The position numbers were made by a program, and so were the translations under genes. A DNA stretch of 64,000 nucleotides from Xestospongia muta (Eukaryota > Porifera > Demospongiae > Haplosclerida > Petrosiidae): assembly GCA_963693285.1 (NCBI GenBank), contig OY848919.1, positions 4,870,436 to 4,934,435 on the forward strand, given 5' to 3'. Position 1 is the first letter of the stretch, and every line of letters starts with the position of its first letter. This document shows, piece after piece, positions 22,839 to 34,065 of this stretch. The notes beneath the pieces were generated by a model that was given only the letters and a program-made list of their open reading frames with translations, made no database searches and was not told the DNA's origin.

Positions 22839-23949
22839 ATAGTGGACAGTTGTTGAATGCTGATTCATTTCAGTTTGAGTTCAGTGAGTTGTAAAAGACA
22901 GATGTATATATTGATAGTTACTAATTCTATCTTTTAGTGGTGAAATCAATATTAGTAACGCTGTGTGATCTCTTATATAAGGAACTGTCCTTTAATAGGT
23001 ATTTTTATTAATACTTTAACGAAAATTTTACTAATTCTCTCTTGAAGACCACAGTATATGGTTGTGGGTGTGGTCTACCAGGCTGTATAACATAGACAGT
23101 CTTACATTGTTCACGGTACATGAGTTGAGTATGATAGTTACAGTACACTGAAGACACACCCACTTAAGCCTGGTAAGGGTATAGATTATTGTGGTCACAT
23201 CTTTTCGTATAAAAAATTACTTAATAATAATATCATTATTATTATTATGTCTCAATCACATTATTATTTTTCTTAAATCCACTATATTGTGATATAGATA
23301 GTACGATATGATCTATTAAATCATGTTTATATATATTACAGGAGTTTACTTGAGTTAGTTTTGTGCTATCAGTGATTTGGATAATCTATAGCAAATGAAA
23401 CATTGAATTTATTACAGGTACAAGATATCAACTAACATGTACACAGTGACTATAATATAAATAGAAAACAGCTGTAATTTGTTTGTAATATAATATTGGT
23501 ATATTCTATGTAGTATGCTGACATGCTAACTGATTACTAAAGACAGATATTAGCAATCAAGACGAATCAAATCAAGACTCAAGTTTATGAAGCTGTTATA
23601 CATCAATTCAAATTAAATGTTTTATATCTCACAATTAATTATACTATCACACATAATAGCTGAATTATGATAATATTTTTACAATTAAATGAAGAAAATT
23701 ATTTATCAAATCATATTACATAACAACTGACATGTTTACTTAAGATGATTAGTTTTATAATGTTGTTTGTAAATATTTTTATTATATTGTCATCATATGA
23801 TTATAGTACTTTTATATTGTGTACACATTTTATTAAGCTGGTACTTTTGTTCACTGCTTTTTTTTCTTACTTTTTCATTTATTCAATAAGTAATGGAACG
23901 TATCATTTTATATCAAAGTTGACACAATATTGGGTGTGGTTTTAATTGG

Positions 23950-24715
23950 CAGTTGCGAAAGATCATAATTACGTACGTTTCTGCCTCAATTTGAGTTGTT
24001 TTTGATTACCAATGTCATATCTGCTACATTTGATATTCTTTGATAATGGAAGTTGCCATGACATCAACAATTCTGAAGGGTTAAACACATTAGCAAGTGA
24101 TGTAGATCTATGTGCCAATAAGGTAAGGTAAAGGATCTTTCTCTTTGTTGAGTAAGCATTTTATCGTACCCACCACTCTTCTCAGCTTCACCATTACTAT
24201 GTGGGTTATATGGACTACTAGTGACATGTTTAAACTGATAATCTTATGCAAACCATGAGCAGTAAACTGTGGTCCATTATCCGATATAACAGTCTCTGGT
24301 ATTCCATGTCAAGTAAATATATTCTTGGTATGGCTAACAAATTTTCAGCTGTTGGTCTACTTAACTTGACAAGTTCAATAAATCTAGAGTAGTAGTCTAC
24401 AATGAGATGATATGTGCTCTTCCTCCACTCATGAGTCATGATCAAAAAGGTCTGTTCCAACCTTTTACCAAGGTAATTCTGTAATGTAGATGGAATGAAT
24501 GATTGAGATCTTTGTGCTTGCATCTTATGGCATTCAATACAATTATTTACTAATTCTTTTAGCTCCTTCGATATCTCTGTCCACCACACAGATTGTTCCA
24601 TACTCTCCCGACATTTATGTACTCCTTGATGTCCTATGTGGATTTGTTAAAGACTTCCTGACCTTAGTGCAATCTGTACTTCAATCATAGGGTTTGGGTC
24701 TGGTTTGAGAGACTA
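23950..24715 (-). pseudogene. Ty3/gypsy-type integrase relic (unit 1)
   Basis: Minus-strand translation shows an H2C2 zinc-binding remnant (HIGHQG, then CIECHK), a core-domain segment (YHLIVDYYSRFIELVKLS) and, after frameshifts, the PYNPHSNGEAE stretch typical of gypsy integrases. No LTR or other pol domain was found nearby, and the frame is broken several times. The same relic occurs at 49240-50000, so it predates the segmental duplication. Confidence 0.75.
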
Positions 24716-25180
24716 GTCTTCAGGGATTGTGTAATATAAGATAGTGTGTTCAGTGACTTACAGTAGTTAATGATTGTAATGTTTCAGTTTGTAGTCTATA
24801 TAATATATTGTCACCTTTATTTTGACAGGTAAAGAGTTCGAATTCTACAGATAAATCAAATTGTTCTACATGTATTATCATAATTACTTTGTTATTGTTC
24901 AAAAAGTTAATTTTACTACTAATAATTAATAAACTATAATAATTATAATAATTATGAAGATAGTTCCTCCAGATTTAATGTTAATAAACTTTAATATTTT
25001 AATAAACTGGACTGAGGTCAAGACTTAAAACTAGTGCTATTTCGCTCAAGCTGAGTCTGGAACTAACAGCTGTCAGAGAAGAGTTATTTTAACTTAAAAG
25101 GTTAACTCGGTAAGTGAACAACTAAGATTACTGTTTTTTTCAAATGTATATATAATTTGACGTTGAACAATATACACTTC
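24716..25180. other. Intergenic, no gene recognised
   Basis: The region is AT-rich and collinear with about 50000-50480 of the second unit. It contains nothing that could be assigned. Confidence 0.5.
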
Positions 25181-25184
25181 CTGT

Positions 25185-25470
25185 CACGTATGATAGGTTC
25201 TGTGTTCTGGATGGTACGGTTTGCGTGCTAGGTTACCTAGGTAGTCAGAGTTGCCGATCTTTTCCTAACAGAGGAAGCTAGAGTCTGCAGACAAGCGCAT
25301 ATAGTACTAATAGAGCATACTTAGTCTTAGACTGAGCACGTGTTGAGTGAGTGAAAAACGCAAAATGGCTGCTTGATATGTGTTGGACACGATGATAGAA
25401 ATACAGACCGTCTTTTACTAACTGTTGCTGCTTTGCATCACGTACAGCTTAGATAATTTGCTAAAACCCT
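25185..25470. repeat. About 290-bp repeat, uninterrupted copy (unit 1)
   Basis: It runs from CTGTCACGTATGATAGG through GAGTGAAAAACGCAAAATGG to CTGCTTTGCATCACGTAC. A second tandem copy starts at about 25480. The pogo-like MITE and the Harbinger element split that copy, and its end lies at 28951-29070. Confidence 0.8.
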
Positions 25471-25618
25471 AAACATTTCTGTCACGTATGGTAGGTTCTG
25501 TGTTTTTTTGTCTGGTACGGTTTGCATGCTAGGTAGTCAGTGTTGCCGATCTTTTCCTAACGGAGGAAGTTAGAATCTGCAGACATACATCTACATTCCA
25601 ATGCCTGGAATGTGAATG

Positions 25619-26172
25619 TACTGTATAGCCGGAAATTTTTGCGGTATTTATATTTTGCGTTTTTGAGTAAAAAGTGTTTTTTTTTAATTTTACGGATTTA
25701 AATTATGTGGTTTAGATGTAATACGGTGCCACACCCGCAAAATTACAACATGTGTGTGCCACGCCCAAAAAATACAACACGTGGTGTCACAATCACCATC
25801 GATGGATTCAGCAACGATTGAAAGCTGTGTAAGGGGACATCACATTTACAATTGCTGCTCTTTCTTCTGGAGTATAGTTGTTGTACTTCCCACGTCCTTG
25901 CTCTTTGCTTTTTTCACAAAAACCCTCACTATTTCCTTCTCTTTAATAGTAAGCGACGAGGAAGCCTTTGTTGTACTCGTTTCTCGTGAAAAGTATTTGA
26001 AAAGAGCCATCTTTCACAGCAATAACCATGTGGTCACTATTCAAAGTCCACCCAGAAATTATCTACACTTTGCCCACGCAATAATTTAATTATATGTAAT
26101 TTAATTGTGCGATTTCTTCTCAACTGCAAAGCGCAAAATTAAAATCCTGCAAAATTTTCCAACTCTATGGTA
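25619..26172. mobile_element. Pogo-like MITE with TA target duplication (unit 1)
   Basis: The termini are inverted repeats of about 30 bp around GGAAATTTTTGCGG and CCGCAAAAATTTCC-like sequence, each bordered by TA. A minus-strand remnant inside resembles a transposase N-terminus, with residues such as SLTIKEKEIVRVFVKKA. In this copy a one-base loss breaks the frame just after that motif. The superfamily is assigned from the TA duplication and the TIR style, which is moderately weak evidence. Confidence 0.55.
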
Positions 26173-26302
26173 TAATAGAGCATACTTAGGCCACACAGAA
26201 ACAGTCTGGCTGAATGCTTCACTAAACGCACACAAATAATTACGTTTTTATGCATCCGTTAACACATTAACGCAACGTGTGTTTTTAGATCACGTGTAGC
26301 AG

Positions 26303-27350
26303 ATGGAGTTTAGAAGAACAGAAATGCCAACTAAGAAGAAAGAGAAGAAAAAAGAGTTTATTTGGAGTGATGACGAAGTTGAACTACTTTTAAATATAGC
26401 CAATGACTATAAAGCCTCGAAGGCTGCCAAAAGTGTGGACTGGGAGTCAGAAAAATCCAAATATGGCGACATTTGTGATCTTTTTATTGCTGCTTTACCT
26501 GCTGATGACTCTGACGTGATGAGAAGTTTTCCTCACAAAAAGGAAGAAGTAATAAAGCAGATCGTAACTTCAAAGTTAAAAGCAATAAGGCTTAAGTTTA
26601 GCCAAGCAGTTGATTCAGGAAGAAAAAGTGGCCATGGACGGGTAGTCATGATATTTTATGAGCTATGTGAAAAAGTGTGGGGGGCAGTCCAGCAACAGAG
26701 CAAATAGACGGAGGAATTGAAAGTTTAGAATTTAATGCAGATGTGTCGAATTCACGAAGAAACGCTAGATATTTCTCACAGTTGTCCAGTGTCGTCTATT
26801 CATCTATTAGTGGGGACACATCGTTTAATGAAAATTCAGACACACCTCTTGGTGATGAGTCTGCTGGAAATACTTTTTTAGACAATGATAAGGAGAATAC
26901 AGAGCTAGAGTGTGAAAGTAATAAAGAGAGTGGTGAGTCCATGAAAAGAACTGTGAAGCAAAGGAGGGAATTCCTTGATGATAAATTGAAGAACTATAAA
27001 CAAGAAAAAATGAAAGGAAACTCCCAGTAGATACCCAACTTCTAGGTTGTGCGCAAGAGGAACTAAAAATTAAGAGACAGTTAGCGAAACAAATGGACAA
27101 GATGGATCAGAGGTATGCCGAAAACATGGACAAAATGTCCAGAAGTATGGAGAAACTCACGGAATCAATTGCTGACGGCTTTGCACTGTTAAAGCAGTTG
27201 ATGATGTATCAACAGCCCCCACCTGGTGTTTATCCACAGCCACCTGCCTTCAATCCATACATACAAGGCTCTGCCCACCCATATAGCAATAGAATGCGTA
27301 GTTATCCATCTTCTAGTTCCTCCCCACCATCTCTTGATTATGACTTATGA
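26303..27350 (+). pseudogene. Harbinger Myb/SANT-like DNA-binding accessory protein, broken (unit 1)
   Basis: The N-terminal 134 residues form a Myb/SANT-like or MADF-like domain beginning KKEFIWSDDEVELLLNIAND, which in this superfamily assists transposase nuclear import and DNA binding. A frame change near 26690 and another near 27020 separate it from an acidic middle part and a C-terminal coiled-coil-like segment (DKMDQRYAENMDKM), followed by a Pro/Tyr/Ser-rich end. Comparison with the second unit locates a one-base loss near 27020. An intron could explain part of the first break. Confidence 0.65.
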
Positions 27351-27584
27351 AAACTGACAGTGACTATTCAATTAGTGATTTTTCTTTTTTCCCCTCATTA
27401 ATATCACAATTTATTACATCATGAATAATTATTAATATTAAAAGTTGAATGCATGCATGTTTCAAGGGTCAAAATAATTTGTTAGTATTCTTCTAATTCT
27501 TTTTCCTTCTGTTTCATTGCTATTCATTGTGTATCGGTTAGGTGTAGTCTGTGGTTGAAAGTCATGATCATAATTTATGGTCAT

Positions 27585-28698
27585 TCAAACAGTTTCCTCA
27601 TTAATGGATTCTTTATTGAGTTCACAGAAGTTGTGTAAAACAAAACAGGCATATATTACAAACGGTAATTCATCTAAGTTAATATCCATTGCTCGTTTCA
27701 GACTTCCAAACTTAGCCTTTAATCTTCCAAATACACTCTCGATAACATTTCTAGCACTACATAGCCTGTATCCAAAATATTGTTCTTGTATATTTGTCCC
27801 ACCACCGGCATATTCTTTCATTAAGTAAGGCATTAAAGAGTACGCAGGATCCCCAAATGACAAACACTGGTACATCATCATCAAGAATCTTCCGTCAACA
27901 CGGAGGTATTATTTCATGTTTCAGAAGGTGATTCAATTTGGAATTGGCGAACATTCTTGCATCATGAACACTGCCTGGCCATTTAACTACTACATCAATA
28001 AAACAACAATGATAATCACATAAACCATGTATGTTTAACGAGAAGCGTGATTTTCTATTAATATAGTCAGACGAATTAAGTAACGGCTGCTTAATCTCGA
28101 TATGAGTTCCATCTATGGCATCCAAACACTGTGGAATTAAAAAAGTGTCATAGAATTTTGAAATTTTTTCCTTAACACTTTCCTCAGTCATAGGGAGTTT
28201 AATATAACAAGGTCCTAACTGTGTCGCAATAGTCTATGATATTTTTCTTACAATTATGGAACAGCTAGCCCTGGAAATCCCGAAAGCATTTGCTACTTTC
28301 CTCAGCCTTCCTTCATCGGACAGATAGTACAAATTTACAGCAACTTGTGTTTCCACAGAGATTGTACGACGCATATGAGTAGTCTAACATTCAATGTATG
28401 GTCTAAATAGGTTGCACAGTTTGAAGAGACTCGTACGAGACATTCTGAAATTCTCCCTCCACTCTTCCTCCAACATAATGCCATTTAAAAAGCTGTCCCA
28501 CCAAGCAGAGGTCCTATCTGGTCTCACCCAAAATCTTCTTCTCTTTCTTTCCTTCCTGGGACATTTTCTCCTACTTGAATCGATAATTTGTGAGACTTGT
28601 AGCTGCTTTTGGTGATATAAAGTTCTATATTTGTTCATCATAGTCAGATTAACCTGCTGTAGCACTAATGAACACGATAACAACACTAGCAACACCAC
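27585..28698 (-). pseudogene. HARBI1-like Harbinger transposase, broken (unit 1)
   Basis: Minus-strand pieces include an N-terminal part with ERKRRRFWVRP and, after stops, [11 protein letters not shown] (first Asp), [24 protein letters not shown] (second Asp) and SARNVIESVFGRLKAKFGSL (Glu). These are the DDE motifs of the DDE_Tnp_4 family. Stops after IEC and KIS, and a frame change near 27890, interrupt the gene. The catalytic residues are still readable in this copy. Confidence 0.8.
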
Positions 28699-29074
28699 AA
28701 TAATCCTTTCTGCTATGATTATTTAAGAGACCACGCCCCTAAAAATCACGTTTTAAGCATTTACACGATAGAAGTATACTTTTTAACCTGTTTTGTTCAT
28801 CCTGTTTTCTAATGTTTTCACTTTGAATGACGTTTTCAAACGAAAACGTTTTTAACGGAGTTTTCACCGTTTTTGTGTAAATGGAAGGTGCATATGCAAA
28901 GAAAAGTTACTGTTTTCAGCAAAAACAGTTTCTGTGTAAACGTGGCCTTAGACTTAGCACGTGTTGAGTGAGTGAAAAACGCAAAATGGCTGCGTGATAT
29001 GTGCTGGACGCGATGATACAAATACAGACTGTCTTTTACTAACTATTGCTGCTTTGCATCACATACTGCTTTAA

Positions 29075-30229
29075 GAGTGTGCTTCTTTTTTAATCTCACA
29101 AAAGCGTTTGACTCTGTCCCTCATAAACCCTTACTTGACTCTATATCTTCACTCAACCTTCCCTTTCTTCTCTTGTCTTGACTCCATTATTATCTACAAG
29201 GCCATACACAACAAGTAATCATAAATGATTTTCTCCCTTTTCTAAATCTCAAGTCACCTCTATTCTCAGACCTCTTTTATTCATCATTTATATAACTAAC
29301 CTTACTAAACTATCCCTCCTCTATTCAGCCACCCTCACCCTTTACATTGATGTCATTCTTCTATCTCAGGAAATTCCTTCTTCAACTTCAATGTCCACTG
29401 TTCAATCCAACATTAATCTCATTACATCATGGATTAGCTCTCGTCATCTCACCATCAACTCCAAAGAAACAATTACATGATCATTTCACACAAGTCTCAC
29501 TCTTTTTTACTACTCTTTTTATCATGGTCTTCCCACATCCAATCTGTTCCCTCTAATGCTTGTCAAACTATTAGGGCATACTTCTCCTCAAACACTTTTC
29601 ATATTGTATCACTGTCTTGTCATTCCCTATTTCACCTCTTGCTTTTCTGTCTGGGACACACTAGTATCTTCTATCAATTCTGAAAATCTCGAAAAAACTG
29701 AACACTTTGCTTTAAAAATGTGCTCTCGTAAATGGGACAGTGACTATTTGTCTCTTCTCTCAACCTTTAACCTTCCATCCCTTTCAACTTGTTGCTCTAT
29801 TTCTAAATCATGTCTTCTTTATAAAATTACTAACAAACTCCTTTACTTTCTTTCTGGTACTTACATCAACAAATTTCCTCCAAATTATGGTTCTCATTAC
29901 TTTCATTCTTTCACCTTTTCCATTCCTTTTTCTTGCTCATCTGCTCCCTTCTGTTCTCTCTCTGTGGTACTCACTTCCTTATCATGTGAAATGTAGCTTG
30001 TCTCTGATCACTTTTAAATGTAAAGTAAATATTCTTATTCACTAGTCATCCACCTGTTATCACATATCACTCTAAAACTTATCAAATTACATTCATCAAT
30101 TTTTATCTTCGTCTTATTAATCATACTTTATCCAGTTCTTTTTATACTATTATTGTTTTTTCTACTCTGTGCCCTTTGAATTAGCAGTAGCTATTAGGCA
30201 TTCATTTTGTCAATTAAATAAAACAATTC
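29075..30229 (+). pseudogene. Non-LTR retrotransposon reverse-transcriptase relic (unit 1)
   Basis: Plus-strand pieces include KAFDSVPHKPLLDS (RT palm region), a YID-type remnant of the catalytic YxDD site, ISSRHLTINS, and the C-terminal CSRKWDSDYLSLL and LPSLSTCCSISKSCLLYKI typical of CR1/Jockey-type LINE tails. Multiple frameshifts occur. The 3' end is near AATTAAATAAAACAATTCC (30214-30229). It is 5'-truncated, as is usual for LINE copies. Confidence 0.75.
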
Positions 30230-30689
30230 CTATAGTACTATATATGGAAATTGTACAGATTTAAAAGTAAGATTTTATAATTCATGAACCAAGATCTCAG
30301 TAGTTGTGAATGTCTTGGTTTGTATTCATCATGTTATTGTATTGCTGTAAAATGACTGTTGCTAATGATGAATGAAATTAACCCACAGAACTGCCAACAC
30401 ACATCACAACCATTGAATTTAATTTACTTTATTATGTGCACTACAATACTAAGTGTGGAGATTTATAATTTTCTAATTTAAGAAAGCACGGCATTGCATA
30501 TTTTTAAACTTACCAATCTTCAATATTACACTGATGTATTACATAAAAAGAACATCATGACAATTTTGGCAATTATAAGCTTGTTATTCTATTGTAACAT
30601 CTGAGTGTGACCAATTACTATATATTAAACCTGTCAATGCAAAGTGCAATCAATGAATTTAATCATTGCTATATAAACATTACAATGAA
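30230..30689. other. Intergenic, no gene recognised
   Basis: The region is collinear with about 55560-55990. It might include more of the Tc1/mariner relic, but no motif was seen. Confidence 0.45.
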
Positions 30690-31010
30690 AGGTGTGACTG
30701 CACACTTAACATCTGTTGGGCTACTGCTCTACTCATGTTTGCTATTTTCTAATATTAGATTGGGCCAGGTTTCATCCAAATACACAACAGGTTTACCCTC
30801 AGTATGATATTTTCTTTGTAACTACTGATGTCGATGTAAAGCAATCCTTGGGTGTTCATGTATATAACACTTGTTATTAACCTTTTTACAATGAAATTCA
30901 ATATTCTTTAATGGTGTCCACAGAGAAATACAACTACTACGAGATAGTCCCTTTTCTTTAACAACAGTCAGTAGCAGTGACTGGTTGCATGTATTTATAT
31001 GGTTTCCTTA
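30690..31010 (-). pseudogene. Tc1/mariner-like DDE transposase fragment (unit 1)
   Basis: The minus-strand translation contains EGKPVVYLDETWPN preceded by KKVNNKCYIHEHPRIALHR. The YLDETW motif with a preceding basic helical region is typical of IS630/Tc1/mariner-type DDE_3 transposases (Asp of the triad). Stops flank it, and only this fragment was recognised. The second-unit copy (56000-56340) reads YLDETWAN. Confidence 0.6.
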
Positions 31011-31484
31011 TTTTTGCTTTTTGTAATTATGTTCATTTTACTGTTAAACATTTAAAAAATAATATCTAAAATGTTCAGAACTGAATTACACATACAAGTT
31101 GCTAAAGTTAGTCTAGATACCAGTAAGGATAACTGCTCAACAAAAAAATAGAACAATAAGTAGCCATAACATATCACTCAATTCACATGTTACTAAAGTT
31201 TGTCTTTTATGCACAAATTTAAGAGATCACATGTTATCACAAGGTCATGGTTTCTTGTATCATAATTGCACATAATAGCCCATTCTTAGTACTGTGACTG
31301 TTTGGACATGACTGATAAAAGCTTAGAGCTTGTTTTGATTTCTCAATCTTCAATATTAGCAAGTAAACCACCATAACAACATTATCAAAGCAACAACATA
31401 CATGTATGTATCAGAATAGCAACAGTTACTATAGCAATAACACTCGAGCATTTGTTAGTCACAGAATCGTTGTTAAGTAATTGT

Positions 31485-32165
31485 ATTGGTGTGTAAACAT
31501 AATATGAGTGCATGAGCATTGTGTTATACAGTAATAGATGACAGAGAATATATTGGCGTGTAAACATAATATGAACACATGAGAGTCGTGAGGCGACGTG
31601 TCTCTCTGTAATAGATGACAGAATATATTGGTGCGTAAACATAATATGAGTGCATGAGCGTTGTGCACGTGAATGTCACGAAAGCAATGTAAAGGAGCGT
31701 CCAACTTCCTTAAGTAACTGGTGTCAAGTCAAGGTTTATAATGTATGTCCATATATGGATATATTTGCTAAGTGTTTTGCATTTTAATAGCTTTTGGGCT
31801 GTAGCCTCTTAGTTAGGTGTCCTTTAAATAAGAGAATATTTTAGTGCATAAACACAATATGACCACGTGAGCGTCTTGAAGTGACATTTCCGACTGTAAT
31901 AAGTTACAGAGAATATATTGGTGCATAAACATAATATGAGCGCATGAGCGTTATGAAGCAATGTGTCCTACTGTAACAGATGACAGAGAATATATTGGTA
32001 CGTAAACATAATATGAACATGTGAATGTCACGAAGCGATGTGAAGGAGTGTCCAACTCCCTTAACTAACTGTTGTCAAGTCAAGGTTTATAATGTATGTC
32101 CATATATGGACATAACTGCTAAGTATTTTGCATTTTAATAGCTTGTGGGCTGTAACCTCTTAATT
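31485..32165. repeat. Minisatellite with higher-order duplication (unit 1)
   Basis: Units of about 67-75 bp around GAGAATATATTGG and TAAACATAATATGA recur at 31485, 31552 and 31627 and again after 31830. The whole block of about 340 bp, including GTCAAGTCAAGGTTTATAATG, is present twice. The second unit (57250-57590) has only one block. Confidence 0.8.
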
Positions 32166-32198
32166 AGTTGTGCTTTAAATAGATTAAATTTAGTATAA

Positions 32199-32411
32199 GT
32201 ATATGAAGCAACAGCAACACAAGGCACACCTGTCCAAGCTAGAGATCTCATCGTTATATTCAGACACAAGGTAACTCTAAAGTCTGCTGGTGTTCTATGT
32301 GGACAAGGTGTCACAAGTCAAAGTGCCTATTTCCTTATATCACGCAGCAAGGAAATGACCAAAGCATTTGTTACTCTTATAAAGACACAAAAAAACCTGG
32401 CAGAAAACTCT
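32199..32411 (+). pseudogene. Short open stretch conserved in both units, unidentified
   Basis: Seventy-one codons without a stop and without an ATG include VQARDLIVIF and CGQGVTSQSAYFLISRS. The second-unit equivalent (57609-57839) stays open further because of a one-base difference. The family is not recognised. It may be part of a mobile-element gene. Confidence 0.25.
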
Positions 32412-32829
32412 TAAAAGAACTTCAGCGACTTCCCTAGCCTGAGATTAGTCTTCACATAGTGCCATAGAACTCGTCTTATTGAATAAAGAAATATATGTTG
32501 TTCATCTGTTTTCACAACTTAAAGAGAAAAGCCTCCATAACCTCCAAGTCCAATTCTTTTAAACGTTTCTCAATGTACATAACTTCTTTCTTTTTTAGTT
32601 TCTTTATTTTACTCATCACTGCTGATAGTAATAATATTCATTGCTCCATTATGTACTTAACAGTACTTATACTATTTAAATGTATTTCCTTAGATAGAAT
32701 AATTCTTGATTGTGCTTTGACAATGATTAGAATACAAATACAATGTGAGTTGGATTTTCCTTGTGATGCTCATGCACTCCTGGTAAACGTAATATACAAA
32801 TTTATATAGTTGTTATGGAACGCTGTGCT

Positions 32830-33320
32830 AGTTGTTCCTTCTAATCAAGTTAGCATAACTAGTGGCAATAATGGTCATTGACACACTTCAGAGTCTGCAA
32901 GAACAGGAATATTATGACTTGTTCTGAGAAAAAGTGGTCAAACATTCCATTTCCATTGGAGTCAAAGGACCATTGCTTTCACATCGATGCAAGTTACCTG
33001 CCTGGTATGATGACAGCTTGGCACGCATGACACTCCAAAAGCACACTACCAGCAATTGTATTATGAGGCTCTTGTCAATACAATCAGCTGTTTGAAGGAT
33101 CAGTTCAATCAACCTGGTTATAACATCTATTGCAATCTGGAGGAGCTCTTGATGAAGGCCAGTATGAAAGAAGACTTTAATGAGCTATTCCGTTCTTTTT
33201 GTGACTTCTACCAAAAAGACTTCAACTATGATCTTCTAGAAGCACATCTCCTTACCTTTGGTGTCAACTTCCAATATGATACCATATCCAGTGGCAAATC
33301 AACACAACCTACCATATAAG
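32830..33320 (+). pseudogene. hAT-type transposase relic, upstream part (unit 1)
   Basis: The plus-strand segment has KAHYQQLYYEALVNTISCLK or its close equivalent, then FNQPGYNIYCNLEELLMKA and FCDFYQKDFN. These resemble the pre-dimerisation region of hAT/ZMYM1-like transposases. The upstream 200 bp carry further pieces in other frames. The expected C-terminus is absent in this orientation. Confidence 0.65.
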
Positions 33321-33324
33321 TTTT

Positions 33325-33520
33325 CTACAGATTACATAGACGTAGGAATGATTTTATGACTGGGGGGGGGGGGGGGGGGCACAGTTGGTAAAGCAAAAGT
33401 GACATTGTAGCTCTTAGGTAGGTTTTCAATCTCCTAAGTGCTGAGAATGTTCTCTCCGCAGTTGCAGTGGTAACAGGTATGAAAATGTAAAAAATCTTTG
33501 ATGTTGTCAACTATGTAGTT
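33325..33520 (-). pseudogene. hAT C-terminal dimerisation fragment, inverted (unit 1)
   Basis: The minus strand encodes PVTTATAERTFSALRRLK, the hAT dimerisation signature. It lies head-to-head against the plus-strand part just upstream, so the element was split by an inversion or two fragments meet. A run of 18 G (33362-33379) interrupts its end. Confidence 0.75.
33362..33379. repeat. 18-nt poly-G run
   Basis: This is an uninterrupted G tract. The second-unit equivalent near 58940 has only about eight G. Length may be unreliable in assembly. Confidence 0.9.
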
Positions 33521-33908
33521 GTATGAAAGAAAATCGTAGTTTGCTTTACCTTCTCGATTAGCAGAGGAGCAGACACAGCAACAATACTTGGTTTAGCAGA
33601 TATAGCAATACACTTACATGTGTAACATGGGTGTGGTGCACCATGAAATTTTAGGGGGGTAAATGCCCCAGTGCCCCCCACCCCGGTTCCTATGCCTATT
33701 GATTAAATCAATACAGGGCAGTGAGGTGAAGTCAGTAAGCATGCAGATATATTATTACTGCATGCAATCCATTTATAATCCATTAATGTTTTGTGCCAAT
33801 GATTGGATGTGATCTTGCGAATAATTGATATATGCTAACAATTGACAATTTGCGCTATGTATCCTATTTAAATTATGTTTATATTCATTTATTATATATG
33901 TTAAGTAT
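33521..33908. other. Upstream flank of gene B
   Basis: It is collinear with about 59090-59466 upstream of copy C. It contains a G/C-run-rich segment at 33652-33690 that is partly missing from the other copy. No gene is seen. Confidence 0.5.
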
Positions 33909-34065
33909 GACCTATCTTTAGACATAATAATATGTTTATATATATCTGAGCACTTTTTTTGTTGTCTGGATTGTGTTCTACACTTTGCTGTCATTAAAGT
34001 TGTTTATATATAATACTAGGTATACACTACTGTGTATTTTTTTTATAGCTAACTATTATTGAGAT
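33909..34065 (+). promoter_or_regulatory. Conserved promoter/5' leader block of gene B
   Basis: It is homologous to the block before gene A. It keeps the TTTATATATAATA element and the polypyrimidine tract ending TTTTATAG at 34048, followed by CTAACTATTATTGAGAT and the ATG. The acceptor-like AG suggests a spliced non-coding 5' exon. Confidence 0.45.

Larger units (their letters stand above)
16960..23600. repeat. Complex repeat field downstream of gene A
   Basis: Two module types recur, both opening with TATACTGATGTACTGACAAA. One continues with a block containing GGAAAACTATC (17041, 20230, 22262) and the other with GACTTAAG (18318, 21400). Shared downstream blocks include a small hairpin GTAGTACA-8nt-TGTACTAC (for example 17226-17249), the segment ending in GTTGCTAGGCAAC, and paired GTGGGTGTGG and CACACCCAC stretches roughly 100 bp apart. 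Relic exons of the upstream gene are embedded. No intact gene is present. Confidence 0.85.
26189..28947. mobile_element. PIF/Harbinger DNA transposon (unit 1)
   Basis: The right TIR GTTTCTGTGTAAACGTGGCC (28928-28947) pairs with a left end GGCCACACAGAAAC that has lost six bases. The target duplication is TTA on both sides (26186-26188 and 28948-28950), as expected for PIF/Harbinger. It carries a Myb-like gene on plus and a HARBI1-like transposase on minus, arranged convergently. Both genes are damaged. Confidence 0.88.

Noticed and set aside
16960..23600. CRISPR-like or satellite array of regular spacers
   Set aside because: Modules are long, irregular and contain relic exons. There are no short direct repeats with unique spacers, and the context is eukaryotic.
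24230..24601. Host gene related to integrase
   Set aside because: Frameshifted neighbouring pieces continue the gypsy integrase on both sides, so it is a retroelement relic.
25754..26089. Plus-strand frame of 111 codons in the pogo-like MITE
   Set aside because: The minus strand carries the transposase-like remnant, and the unit 2 equivalent breaks the plus frame.
31385..31704. Minus-strand frames in the minisatellite
   Set aside because: The repeated YILCLRTNIF-like peptides simply reflect the tandem DNA repeat, and the frame is not kept in the second unit.
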